The notes under the pieces were generated by a model. That model was not told the origin of the DNA, did not search any database, and saw only the letters and a program-made list of their open reading frames with translations. The position numbers and the translations under genes are program-made. Shown here one piece after another: positions 11,001 through 20,405 of a stretch of DNA of 64,000 bases. The stretch spans positions 4,037,121-4,101,120 of the forward strand of contig NW_006921533.1 in the NCBI RefSeq assembly GCF_000340215.1. Direction: 5' to 3'. The stretch comes from Pseudocercospora fijiensis CIRAD86 (Eukaryota > Ascomycota > Dothideomycetes > Mycosphaerellales > Mycosphaerellaceae). Within the stretch, counting starts at the first letter, position 1. Each line of letters opens with the position of its first letter.

Positions 11001-12690
11001 ATATTATAGTCGAAACTAGCTCTATAGTTAAATCTGCCTAAGGATATCGAGCCGATTATAAAACGCATCTCTATTATATATATAGGGATACGAGACGCTA
11101 GTATAGCGCTAGCGGAACGCAAGAGTTTTATTAGCAGTCCTATAAGAGTAGCGGCTACTATCGTTAGGAATAACGGGCCCTACTACGAGATACCTAATAT
11201 AACCCTTAGTTTCGTATATACTCTATAATAGCTAGAGCAAGCGAGAGGAGGAGGCTTATACGAGACAAGCTTACCGTCGGGTAGCTTAGCCTCGTTAAGT
11301 AGTTCTAACCTCCCGCCTAGCTATTCTCGTTGTAGTAACCTTATTTACTATAGCGATACGCTATATATCTCTAAGGACTACGTATTACGTACGCAGCTAA
11401 TATGTATATACTACGACGACCCTTTAGCTAGATACTTTAGTATAGCTAAGACTATAGACCTAATACGCTAAAAGTACTTCTAGCCGAAAATAGCCGAGGA
11501 TATTATAGCCTATATCCGCACCTATAGAATTTATTAACAGTCGAAGACGAAGCGCTATCGCCTATATAGCGAGCTCGCTACGCTACCTATACTAACCCGA
11601 CTATAGCAAGAATTGATAATAGACTTTATTACCGATCTCCCGCCGAGCAAGCTCGGTACCTACGTATATACTACGATCCTCGTAATAGTCGACCGCTATA
11701 CGAAGATAAGCCTCTTTATCCTAACGACGAAGAAGTGCATAGTAGTAGAACTCGCGGATATCCTTTAAAGGGAGGTAATTAGGCGTTTTAGAGTGCTATT
11801 AGGCATTATTAGCGATCGTAGATCGCTTTTTACTAGCTAGTTTTAGAGCGACTTCTGCTTCGAAGCGTATATAAAGCGCAGGCTTAGTATAGCCTTCTAT
11901 CCTTAGACTAATAGGTAAACCGAACGCGCGAATTAGACCCTCGAGTAATACCTTCGATACTATTACTCTAAGAATTAGGATAAGTAGGCTAAACTATTGC
12001 CTTAGGCAGAGTTTGCCTATAATAATAGCGTTTATCCTACGTTGCGTATAAGCCCCTTTAAGATGCTCTACGGCTTTAACCCTAATTTAATGCTAAGCGC
12101 AAATAAGCTACTAGCTCGGGACGAGCTAACTAAGGGAAGGGTACTAGTAGCTATCGACGCTACGAAGCGACTATAACAAGTATATAAAACGCTTATAGAA
12201 CGCTAGCAGAAAGCAGTAGAATACTAGGCTAAGCAATACAATATATACTATACTACTAAGATATATAGTATAGGTAACTTAGTCTTACTATCGATAAAGA
12301 ACATTAGCTTAGATATCCTAAAGAAGAAACTTAGCCCGAAGTATATAGGGCCTTTCTATATTATTAACGTAGTCGGAGCGTAGGCGTACCGCCTAGCACT
12401 ACCGTTAAGCACGAAGATCTATAATGTTTTCTATATTTCCCTTCTCGAGCCTTAGTATAGGCGCGATAGCGAGGAGTATAAGATAAGTATGCCTATCGCT
12501 AAAGGTAATAAGTAGTAGGTAGAAACAATCGTAGTAAAGAAGATAAAGAAGCGGAAGGCGTACTACCTTATTAAGTAGCGAGGTTAGCCTAAAGAATACA
12601 ACACTTAGGAGCTAGCTATTTATATTAAAGATTCTATAGCGTTAGACGAGTTCGAAGCTTAAGCGAAGCGTAAGCGTAGGCAGTAATTAA
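8100..12690 (+). pseudogene. RIP-inactivated gag-pol of the Ty3/gypsy element
   Basis: Domains are recognisable in order in the + frames. The nucleocapsid knuckle is near 8865-8925, with Cys and His positions turned to Tyr. A protease-like Leu-Asp-Asp-Ala-Thr segment lies near 9140. Reverse transcriptase is at about 9780-10330, with the Leu-Tyr-Val-Asp-Tyr-Arg-Gly-Leu-Asn core and the catalytic box changed to Tyr-Leu-Asn-Asp at 10133-10144. RNase H is near 10600-10850. The integrase core begins with Ile-Asp-Phe-Ile-Thr-Asp near 11619. A Gly-Pro-Phe-type motif lies near 12345 and a chromodomain at about 12520-12655. Dozens of in-frame TAG codons and loss of one catalytic Asp make it non-functional. 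Confidence 0.85.
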
Positions 12691-12816
12691 AATAAAAGAA
12701 AATAAAACTTAAGAAAAATAGTAGATACGTGCTCGTTTCGCTACTAAAAAAGGCCTATTAGCCTAGTATATATAAAGAAGGCGCTACGTAAGCGCAGCGA
12801 CAGCAGGCCGCCTACT

Positions 12817-13620
12817 CTACTTATCCTTAGAATCCTTAGCCTCCTCCTCCTCTTCGATACCTATAGCGGTATCGATAGCGGCGATAGCCTTAGCGCCGAC
12901 GCGCTAAGCGAGGTTCTAGTATAGTTAGTATACGAAGCGCAAGTAAGACGAGGCTATAGGAAAAACTATACCTAACGACCGATCTCTACTAAGCCGGCTA
13001 AGTTAGTGCCGATATACTCGAGGGTACTAAGTAAGTTAACGTCCGTAAGGGACCCGCTAGCGGCCCTCTTACGGGCTAGGGCTTTGCCGCCGGGGGTTAC
13101 CTTATTCTTATTAGTATAAAAGACGTATAGCGTAGATAGGATAACTAATATCGAGGTTAGTATACGAAGCGCAATCGGAGCGTATAAGGAATATACGTAC
13201 AACTATAGAGTCTAGCTCGGCCTAGAGTGCCTCTAAGGCCTCGTTAGACTCCTCGATAGAGTCGTAGCCGTCTAGGTCGTATAGGTCGCGCGTAGAGCGT
13301 ACGGCGCGAATATACGCTAGTAGCGACACTAGTAAGCGGGCCGTAAGCGGAGTATAGGTATAATAGCTACTACGGCAGCGATCGTAGTTACGCTTAGTAG
13401 TAGGGTCTATATTGCCGCCTATATAAACCTTAGTTAGGTCTACTAAAGCGAGTTAGTTACAAAGCGCAAGCGCGTAGCAAGTAGCGAGAATACGTACTAT
13501 TAGCTATTATATACTTAAAGTAACGAATATAGCCTTTTAGGACTTTTAGAGGGCGCTAGGTAGGCGTAGTAGGTATCGAGGGCGGAGCGCCTATAGCGCG
13601 CTTACCTAAGGTACGCGAAG
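12817..13620 (-). pseudogene. Antisense intron-containing gene between pol and 3' LTR (unknown function)
   Basis: On the minus strand three intron-like segments of 55-56 nt occur, each with donor GTACGT or GTATAG, a TACTAAC or GTAACTAAC branch site and an AG acceptor: 13497-13443, 13200-13145 and 12971-12916. The exons between them have coding character. One runs ~85 codons with a single RIP-type TAG (13442-13201). The next ends CGT-TAG exactly where CAG before a donor is expected. The last ends in a run of Glu codons and a Lys/Asp tail before a stop at 12817-12819. One junction (13201/13144) does not restore frame simply, so an indel or another splice site may exist. No family was recognised; the 5' end is undefined. 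Confidence 0.5.
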
Positions 13621-14035
13621 GAGTAGATATACTAGTAATGTTTTTTTTAGATAGATATTTAAAAAGAAAAATCTTTAAGTAATACTAGGGAGGCGCGAGG
13701 GCGGAGTAGGTAGGGCGTAGGCAAATAGTATTCGGAGCGCTTAGAAAAAGAAGAAGTTTTTAAGCGGGCTTCAAATGCTTTAAATACTCGCCTCGCTTTC
13801 GGACAGCTTGCGTTCTCGCGTAGCTACCGCGTTCTTAGAAATTTAGGCAATCTCTAGTTAGTACTAGAAGTAGCCGCGCTTTAAATCTATAAACAAACAA
13901 GTAACTACGAGGCAAATTATAACGTGCCTAGCAACTATAGCCTAGCGATAGGTACGTATAAGACGCGTAAGTATAGCGTAGAGTATAAGAAATAGTATAA
14001 TTTACTATATTACCCTATAGCTAGGATAGCTATAC

Positions 14036-14050
14036 TAGGGGAAGGAGATA
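14036..14050 (+). other. Polypurine tract of the LTR retroelement
   Basis: A purine-rich run (AGGGGAAGGAGATA) lies two bases before the 3' LTR start at 14053, the expected place for the plus-strand primer of an LTR retroelement. Being pure purine, it is little affected by RIP. Confidence 0.7.
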
Positions 14051-14052
14051 AT

Positions 14053-14368
14053 TATAAGAACCTAAGCAAGTAAAGTCTCCTATTATGCCTTAGCAAGCTG
14101 CAAGCCTATATAACAATTATATAATATTATTATATATACTACGGTATTGTCTCGCTAGCGTAAAGCCTACTTAGCGTATATGCGGAAAAGCTCGGTCGCT
14201 CGTATAGACATACTCGGTTGCCGGCTCGGCATATATGCTATCCGTAGGTAGCCTAGTTAATAGTAAACGCTCTGCTCTATTCTAAGAAAGGTACGGTTTA
14301 GTTCTACTTTCTACTATAGCGATTAGTAGAGGGTATTCTATACGTTGCTATATACCTATTTTCTTATA
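14053..14368 (+). repeat. 3' LTR
   Basis: Direct repeat of 7343-7652, slightly longer through a small insertion near 14099. Followed by CTTAT, the right copy of the target duplication. Confidence 0.85.
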
Positions 14369-14750
14369 CTTATATAGCTAGTAGGAAGGCCGCTTTATTA
14401 CTAGGTACTATAGTAATAGCACTATTAGTTTACTTAGTAATAGTAGTATACTAGTTAGTAATAGTAGTATACTAGTTAGCAACTAAGAGACTAGTATAAG
14501 CTAGTATATATAGCCTCGCGTAGTTACAAGGCGGCAGGTCGTAATCCGCTTAGGCCTAAGTAGATAGCTAACAACTAATAATACCTTTAATTTTGCTATA
14601 CTACTAATTTACTAACAAACTTTAGCTTTATAGCTAGTAGCAGTATTGCTAGCAGCAGTATTGCAGTAGTTGCCCGGCTAGCGGGGCCTACATCGACGCG
14701 ATTATCCGCTTCTACACGCGATTATGTATAGAACAGCCGATCTCGTAATC

Positions 14751-14803
14751 TCGGGGTATGCTGGGGCTCGGGCGGGTAGCTGGGGCTCGGTTTAGCCTCG
14801 AGG
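14751..14803 (-). repeat. Right terminal inverted repeat of the MULE
   Basis: Inverted copy of 4525-4577, with the unmutated CCAGCATAC form at the two sites changed in the left copy. Followed by the second TTGCTTGCT at 14804-14812. Confidence 0.9.
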
Positions 14804-14812
14804 TTGCTTGCT

Positions 14813-15329
14813 AGGAGACGTTCGGTTCCCAATGGCTCACGTGAGAACTGCACAGGAGTCGGAGCCCTGCAATATGTATTGATTGGTCGGAGTTCGAGAT
14901 TTCAATGGAGCCTCGCCAAGGTACTGTAGCGTTCGTTGTAGCCGGAGCGGCAGCGAGCCAGGTACTGTACGGTACTGTTAATGGCACTAATGCATGGTAC
15001 CCGTGGCACGAACGTAACCACGCACCAAGGTTCACCGGGGATCGTCATGCGGCGACCTGGCACTGCATGCTTTCCACCGGCACCTGGCAGCAGGCTATGG
15101 TACGACGGTGTTGATCTTGCTTTGCTTTCTCTCTTCTGTTCCATACTCTGCCGTAGCGAAACACTGTTGCTCGTGGAGGGATGAGCCTCTTTGAATACCA
15201 CTGCTACTGCTTGCAACATGTTTCCAATGCCTCCTCCGGCAGCTGTCGACTGAGAGCTGTACACACCATCCGAGACGCTTGACGCTGCCACGAACGATCA
15301 ACACCAAGCTTTCGACGATCGACTCGGCC
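14813..15329. other. Promoter region of the MFS transporter
   Basis: 517 bp of normal composition between the right end of the MULE and the transporter start. It contains short repeats of ggtactgta/ggtactgtt around 14919-14971 and no gene I can support. The transposon end lies within the likely promoter range. Confidence 0.5.
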
Positions 15330-17117
15330 ATGTCGACTACATTACATCGAATAGAGGCACCGGTAACTGCGAAGGCATACGTTATGTGTGCCTTCGCAGC
15401 ATTCGCAGGTGTCCTCTTCGGATATGATTCTGGATATATCTCGGCCGTGCTTGGCATGGCACAATTCAAGAAGGACTACGGCCATCCAGGATATCCAGTC
15501 CAGCCAGACGCACCGGACGGCTACAACTATGCGACCTGGGAAAAGTCGTTGATCGTTTCCATACTCTCTGCCGGTACTTTCGTGGGCGCACTGATCTCGG
15601 GCTACCTCGCTGACCAAATCGGGAGACGACCGACCATTGTTGGGCCTGGCTGCGGAGTGTTCGTGGTAGGCGTCGTGATCCAGGTCGCCGCAACTCATGT
15701 AGCTGCACTCTGCGTGGGTCGATTCATCTCAGGCCTCGGTGTTGGCTGTGTCTCGGCCGTCAACATCCTCTACATGTCTGAAGTCGCTCCACGAAAGGTC
15801 CGAGGCGCGATCGTCTCCGCCTACCAGTTTGCCATCACAATCGGCATCATGTTGGCAAGCTGCGTCGGCTACGCAAACCAGGACCGGAGAGACTCCGGCG
15901 CCTACCGCATTCCCATCTCTGTTCAGTTCATGTGGGCAGTCATCTTGAGCATTGGCCTTTTCATTCTACCGGAGAGCCCGCGATATTGGGTCAAAAAGAA
16001 GAAATATGCCAAGGCCGCACAAGCGCTGGCAAGAGTACGTGGACAACCAGTGGAATGCCCATTCATCGAGGACGAACTCGCGGAGATCGTTGCCCACTGC
16101 GAATACGAAGCGCAAGTCGGGGAAGTTTCATGGGCAGGACTATTCACAGGCGGCATCACGAATTCGAACAGCAACATCCGAAAAATCTTCATTGGAACCT
16201 CATTACAGATGATGCAGCAATGGACCGGAATCAACTTCATCTTCTACTACTCGGTCACGTTCTTCCAGCAGGTGCACCTGACAAATCCCTTCCTGATCTC
16301 CATGGTCACAACGATTGTCAACGTGCTCAGTACACCCGTCTCCTTCTATGCCATCGAGAAGTTTGGCCGAAGAAATCTGCTCATCTTCGGCGCAGTAGCG
16401 ATGTGCATCTGCGAGTTCCTTGTCGCAATTATCGGCGTATCTGGCAATTCGGAGGCATCGAGCTACTGTATTATTGTTTTTGTTTGCATATATGTCTTCT
16501 TCTTTGCATCGACATGGGTACGTGATAGAACAAATTTAGCCAAACTAACTCGGGTCTCTGGAGCTGACCATCAACTGTATATAGGGTCCAGCCGCGTGGG
16601 TCGTCATAGGCGAGATCTTCCAGCTGCCCATCAGATCGAAAGGCGTTGCGCTATCAACAGCCTCGAATTGGTTCTGGAACTGTGTTATTGGCATTATCGT
16701 TCCGTTTATCGTTGATGAAGACAAGGGAAATTTGGGCGTTAAAGGTATGATTGACTCTTACGACAAAACAATTCGTCTGGATTCGCTGACGAGCAACAGT
16801 GTTCTTCATTTGGGGATCTACCTGTGCTTCCTGTGCTCTTTTTGCCTGGATGTTCGTGCCCGAGACTAAGGGCCTCACACTTGAGCAAGGTAAATCACGA
16901 CATGAATCATATGCTCTTGAAGACGCCGAGCTAACAATTCACAGTCGATAAGATGATGTCAGAGGTCCCTGCCTACGATAGCAAGAAATGGACACCACAA
17001 GATACATTCTCAGAGGATTACGGATTCAGACATCGAAGAAGCAGTACACGCAGTAGTATAATTGACGGCGAACGAGCACCAAAAGTCGAAAGTTTCATTG
17101 AAATGCATAGAGGGTGA
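15330..17117 (+). CDS. MFS sugar transporter (high-affinity glucose transporter-like)
   Basis: Four exons, 15330-16517, 16585-16744, 16800-16889 and 16945-17117, give 536 residues; all junctions keep frame and use GTACGT, GTATGA and GTAAAT donors. Sugar-porter motifs are in order: FGYDSGYI in helix 1, G-x-L-A-D-x-x-G-R-R after helix 2, the R-G-A-I loop, PESPRYW after helix 6, QQWTGINFIFYYS in helix 7, E-K-F-G-R-R after helix 8, ASTW-GPAAWVVIGEIFQLPIR spanning intron 1, and PETKGLTLEQ after helix 12. Twelve membrane helices are expected in the plasma membrane. The SNWFWNC signature and the pattern around helix 10-11 are usual in fungal hexose/high-affinity glucose carriers. Substrate is inferred. 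ATG 15330 is the first in-frame start. Confidence 0.9.
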
Positions 17118-17512
17118 AGAGAGGTATACATTGCTGTTCGAAGCGTCGGCGTTTGGGATTGAGTGTGACCTGCATGCATATTGGGAGGAATGAGCGATGA
17201 TACCCTGAGACTATGGACTGTCAGGATGACAAATGATGTTTACTGTGTAATATCTCAGACGAGAGCCTACCGAGAGGTGTATTCTGTCGGCGGGCTGCAG
17301 CTTGCTGCCAGAAAGAAAGAAAGCATTTCAGCTGGACCTGATCTCCTCGTGACATTCTGCTACAGTGTCGAATCGGTGGTCTGGACAACGGTCAAACTTC
17401 AATGACCTGCGTCAACTTCACCACAACTAAGAATAGCAGATTGCTGCCCTTCGCAAGCACAGTCAGCTGTTAGAACACCACTGACACTCGGAACGATGAC
17501 AGCAAACAACAC
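17118..17512. other. Convergent 3' intergenic region
   Basis: 395 bp between the convergent MFS and MetE-like genes. A short ORF (17181-17405) looks like chance. Nothing else recognised. Confidence 0.5.
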
Positions 17513-18715
17513 TCAAACATCATCATCATCATCCCCCCACACCTTCCTCGCCACCTTCTTTACCAACTCCAATTTCTCCCACATCCTCTCCTCAGTCATC
17601 CCCTCTCCACCCGCAACACTCAAACTCGAAAATCCACACTGCGGACTCAGCGCCAAAGCATTCAACCCTCCCTTCGCCACCTCTGCAGCCTCAAGAATCT
17701 TCCCCACCAAATCCTCTTCAACCTCAAGCTGAAATTTCTTCGTACTCACAAGTCCCAAAACAACATTCTTCCCATTCCGCAAAAATCTCAAAACCTCGAA
17801 TCCACCACTGCGTTGCAGATCATCGAACTCGAGGTAAAAAGTATCGTAATCCGTCTTGGTGAATAATTTCTCAGCGATGGTGTCATATGACCCGGTAACC
17901 CAATGTTTTGATCCGGACATGTTGCCTCGACATAAATGCACACCGATTCGCAGATCTTTCGGGAGGGTTCGGAGAAATAGGTTATGCGATTCTAGATACA
18001 AGTCCAGGAGTTCATCGGTGTCAGTTCCGTCCTTGGCACAGCCTGAAAGGAACTGTGAGGAACAAAAATATGTGAGGTGCGGATCGTCGACTTGAATGTT
18101 TCTGCAACCCGCCGAGTACAGTGCTGAGATTTCCTGGACGTAGGCTTCGGCGAGAGCTTGGAAGTACTGCATATCGCTCGAGTACCCGGACTCTGGTGTG
18201 AATGCTGTTCCGGGTTTGAGCTGGATGTGCTGATACGTTGGTGCTGGCATAGTAATTTTGGCTTCTTTGTATAGCTTCTCATCGTGTCCTAGACCTTCTT
18301 TAATCATTTCCCATTCGTCCAGGTAGGCACTTTTAGTCCACTTGATGGGTCCGGTACATTTGACTGCGGCTCTGGTCTTGGCGCCCATTGCTGCGAGACC
18401 AGTTGTAGTGGGAAAGTTTGTTCGGAAAGCGTCTGGAATAGGTAGATCTGGTATGGCCGTCATGCCTGCGAGCATTTCAAAAAATCCGCCGTAGAAGATC
18501 TGGCGACAGTATTCTCCAGAGACTATGGGTCTGATGCCAAGCTGGAGCTGCTTTGCTATTACTTGCAGGATCGCTCGCTTTTCTGCTTCCTTGATGGCGG
18601 GATCGCCGTGGACATCATACATTTGACCTGGTGATGATACGCTCGAGCGCGCCTCAAGCAGGAATGATGGACGAAGAAGTGACCCGATCTGGTCGGTTCT
18701 GAAAGGCGGCGCCAT
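17513..18715 (-). CDS. MetE-like (cobalamin-independent methionine synthase C-terminal domain) protein
   Basis: Single-exon ORF of 400 residues starting MAPPFRTDQIGSLLRP, the typical opening of the short MetE-related proteins (UROD/MetE-like TIM barrel). It has only the C-terminal catalytic barrel; full methionine synthases are about 770 residues. Zinc-site features visible are the His/Cys of VHLCRGN and the late Cys of SPQCGF. The D-D-P-x-L strand and G-L-V-S-T-K segments fit the barrel. Stand-alone members occur in many fungi and bacteria and probably use thiol or methyl substrates that are not well defined. It ends in a poly-Asp tail (GDDDDDV). Confidence 0.8.
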   Translation of the reverse strand: MAPPFRTDQIGSLLRPSFLLEARSSVSSPGQMYDVHGDPAIKEAEKRAILQVIAKQLQLGIRPIVSGEYCRQIFYGGFFEMLAGMTAIPDLPIPDAFRTNFPTTTGLAAMGAKTRAAVKCTGPIKWTKSAYLDEWEMIKEGLGHDEKLYKEAKITMPAPTYQHIQLKPGTAFTPESGYSSDMQYFQALAEAYVQEISALYSAGCRNIQVDDPHLTYFCSSQFLSGCAKDGTDTDELLDLYLESHNLFLRTLPKDLRIGVHLCRGNMSGSKHWVTGSYDTIAEKLFTKTDYDTFYLEFDDLQRSGGFEVLRFLRNGKNVVLGLVSTKKFQLEVEEDLVGKILEAAEVAKGGLNALALSPQCGFSSLSVAGGEGMTEERMWEKLELVKKVARKVWGDDDDDV

Positions 18716-18937
18716 GGTGCTTGAGATGACTGTGGTGCCTAAGAACTTATTGTAATTATCGTATCTCCCAGCTGTTCCACAGCACCCAGTGCCTATATGA
18801 TCGTGGAAGGTATATGTAGCGCTGATTCATGTTCTGGTTGGCCGTTTGCCGTTTCCGATCTCCCCGCAGTAAGTGGGGAGTTGAGCTCTCAGCTTTGCAT
18901 TGATCAGTCTCAAAAGATGCTCTCCTCACATGTGTCC

Positions 18938-19669
18938 CTACACAAAATACACCAGACCAAAATATGGCGTGATATGGAAGCTCGCCCTGTCTGGGGGATT
19001 CCACGCGCCGAGTAGCTGGTCTGGAAAAGTGTTAGGACTGACTACAGTTCGAAACTGTCTCCTCGTTAGCAAAGAGCTCTCGTTCGGAACGTTCTTGAGC
19101 CTGACAAAGTTCATCCTCCACTTCGTTCCCTTGCCGCAGCCTTCATCAACATTCCACAGCCCAAGTGGAATCTTCACAGCACTCTTCCAGATCTCATTCG
19201 CTTTATCCAGCTCCGTGGCTGCAATCAGTCCATCCTCTACAGGTGTTTGGAGGTAAAGCGTGTCGAACGGCTGGCCCTCAGTTCGGTTCTTCGAAGCATT
19301 GTAGATGATGGCGTTGAATGTGACGTTATTAGGTGAGACTTCGAACTCGAGGTATGTCTTCGGATCATTCGTTCCCGCAGAAATGAATGTCTCCATGACC
19401 TCCCATTGGTAGATGGGATCATTGGTGGCCTGACTAGAGTTGTAGAAGAAATTGGTCTCGTTATACGCGGTGAAGTCGATCTCCAGCGATGTTTCCGAAT
19501 AGCAGAGATCAACCTGTGTCAATGGAAACGCGGTCTTGTTCGGTACGGAAAGGGAGTATTCGATCGTGCCTTTCGCTGGACATGCTGGGACTTCGAGGTA
19601 TGGCGTGGTGATTCGGGCAGCGTTGGGTATGGCGCTACTGGCCAGGAGTAGCTTTGGATCGAGAAGCAT
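18938..19669 (-). CDS. Secreted CBM9-like (carbohydrate-binding family 9-like) protein
   Basis: Modelled as complement(18938-19054, 19106-19669), 226 residues from the Met at 19669. The 51-nt intron (19105-19055) has GTCAGG, a perfect TGCTAAC branch and GACAG. It is a multiple of three with no stop, so the unspliced ORF also stays open; splicing gives the family sequence M-N-F-F-R-T-V. Marks are YLEVPACPA, VDLCYSETSLEI, EVMETFI, EFEVSPNN, IPLGLW, GTKWRMNF and LGAWNPPD-ASFH. Several N-x-S/T sites fit secretion. The start is uncertain: the modelled N-terminus is a poor signal peptide, and an upstream exon may exist at 19670-20110. Confidence 0.7.
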   Translation of the reverse strand: MLLDPKLLLASSAIPNAARITTPYLEVPACPAKGTIEYSLSVPNKTAFPLTQVDLCYSETSLEIDFTAYNETNFFYNSSQATNDPIYQWEVMETFISAGTNDPKTYLEFEVSPNNVTFNAIIYNASKNRTEGQPFDTLYLQTPVEDGLIAATELDKANEIWKSAVKIPLGLWNVDEGCGKGTKWRMNFVRLKNVPNESSLLTRRQFRTVVSPNTFPDQLLGAWNPPDRASFHITPYFGLVYFV

Positions 19670-20405
19670 GGTGCTGAGTGCGTTGCAAAGAGCTTGCGCT
19701 GGGTAGTGGAAAATTGTTCTGGTTGTTGTCAGCACCATGTATTATACATCTGGGCACTCACGCGGATGCTCGGTGAATAAGCGATGTAACCATTGCATTC
19801 TACAGTGCACATCGTTCCCACCCCGCCTGGATGAATTGCGCCCAGCGGCTTCCTATCATTGTATGCGGAGCGAGTTCCTGCGTGTGACCATTCCTTCCAG
19901 AGTCCGTATGGTAGTCGGAAGGTTGTGGAAACTGTCAACGCCCGGCAGGTATATGGTACCTCCCCTTGTCCTATCCTTGCACCACCTTCCTCACTACACC
20001 AGAACGCCACATGCAATGTTCGTGACTGCGGTGGCGAATGCATCTTGGATGTCGAGAAAGTGGTGTTCGAGTGTGTGTACTGCGCATTAGTTTTAGAAGC
20101 AGGTTGCATACATGAGGGTTGCGGTACGCATTATCTCGAGAGATCTGTCATTCTCGCTCGTACTTCTGCAGTATTCGAGCGCAAGTAGCTGTAGCTGTAT
20201 GTTATGGGCGCATCAGCAGACATAATAGTATAATGTGTGGCGACCATGCACGTCCATCCAGTGTGACCTGTACAATGTTCCCAAACCTCGAAGACGCCCA
20301 TCCAATGCAAAATCGCTTGCTGCAAAAGTACTCCTTTCCTCGCCAGTTCTGCCGTTACTGGCATGCGATTACTCCTGCCATTACACCCGTTCTATCTCAT
20401 GCAGA
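19670..20405. other. Intergenic region, possible unmodelled 5' exon
   Basis: Overlapping open frames occur on both strands, but none has domain marks. A minus-strand frame (19729-20109) ends near a donor-like GTGAGT at about 19759, but joining it to the CBM9-like gene does not keep frame with the acceptors seen. I leave it uncalled. Confidence 0.35.

Larger units (their letters stand above)
7343..14368 (+). mobile_element. Nested Ty3/gypsy (chromovirus-type) LTR retrotransposon, RIP-degraded
   Basis: Two ~310-bp direct repeats, 7343-7652 and 14053-14368, frame a 7026-bp element. The 5-bp flanks CTTAC (7338-7342) and CTTAT (14369-14373) form a target duplication differing by one C-to-T change. 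LTR ends read TATAAG...TTATA, as expected if TG...CA termini were changed by RIP. The internal order gag zinc knuckle, protease, reverse transcriptase, RNase H, integrase, GPY/F-like motif and chromodomain is that of a Ty3/gypsy chromovirus. It is inserted into the MULE between its transposase and right end, in the same orientation. It is inactive. Confidence 0.9.
4525..14803 (+). mobile_element. Mutator-like (MULE) DNA transposon, RIP-degraded, with nested LTR retroelement
   Basis: The element is bounded by 53-bp terminal inverted repeats starting CCTCGAGGCTAAACC and by perfect 9-bp direct repeats TTGCTTGCT at 4516-4524 and 14804-14812. A 9-bp target duplication is typical of Mutator-like elements. 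Removing the nested retroelement and one copy of its target duplication leaves about 3.2 kb, enough for one transposase gene, whose degraded reading frame is seen at about 5000-7330 in the + direction. The interior is heavily mutated in the RIP manner, but the outer ~60-100 bp at each end are nearly untouched. The element is dead by multiple stops. Confidence 0.85.

Noticed and set aside
12972..13202. 76-codon minus-strand ORF as a stand-alone small membrane protein
   Set aside because: Its hydrophobic first part is an intron (13200-13145) of the antisense gene; only the rest is exon.
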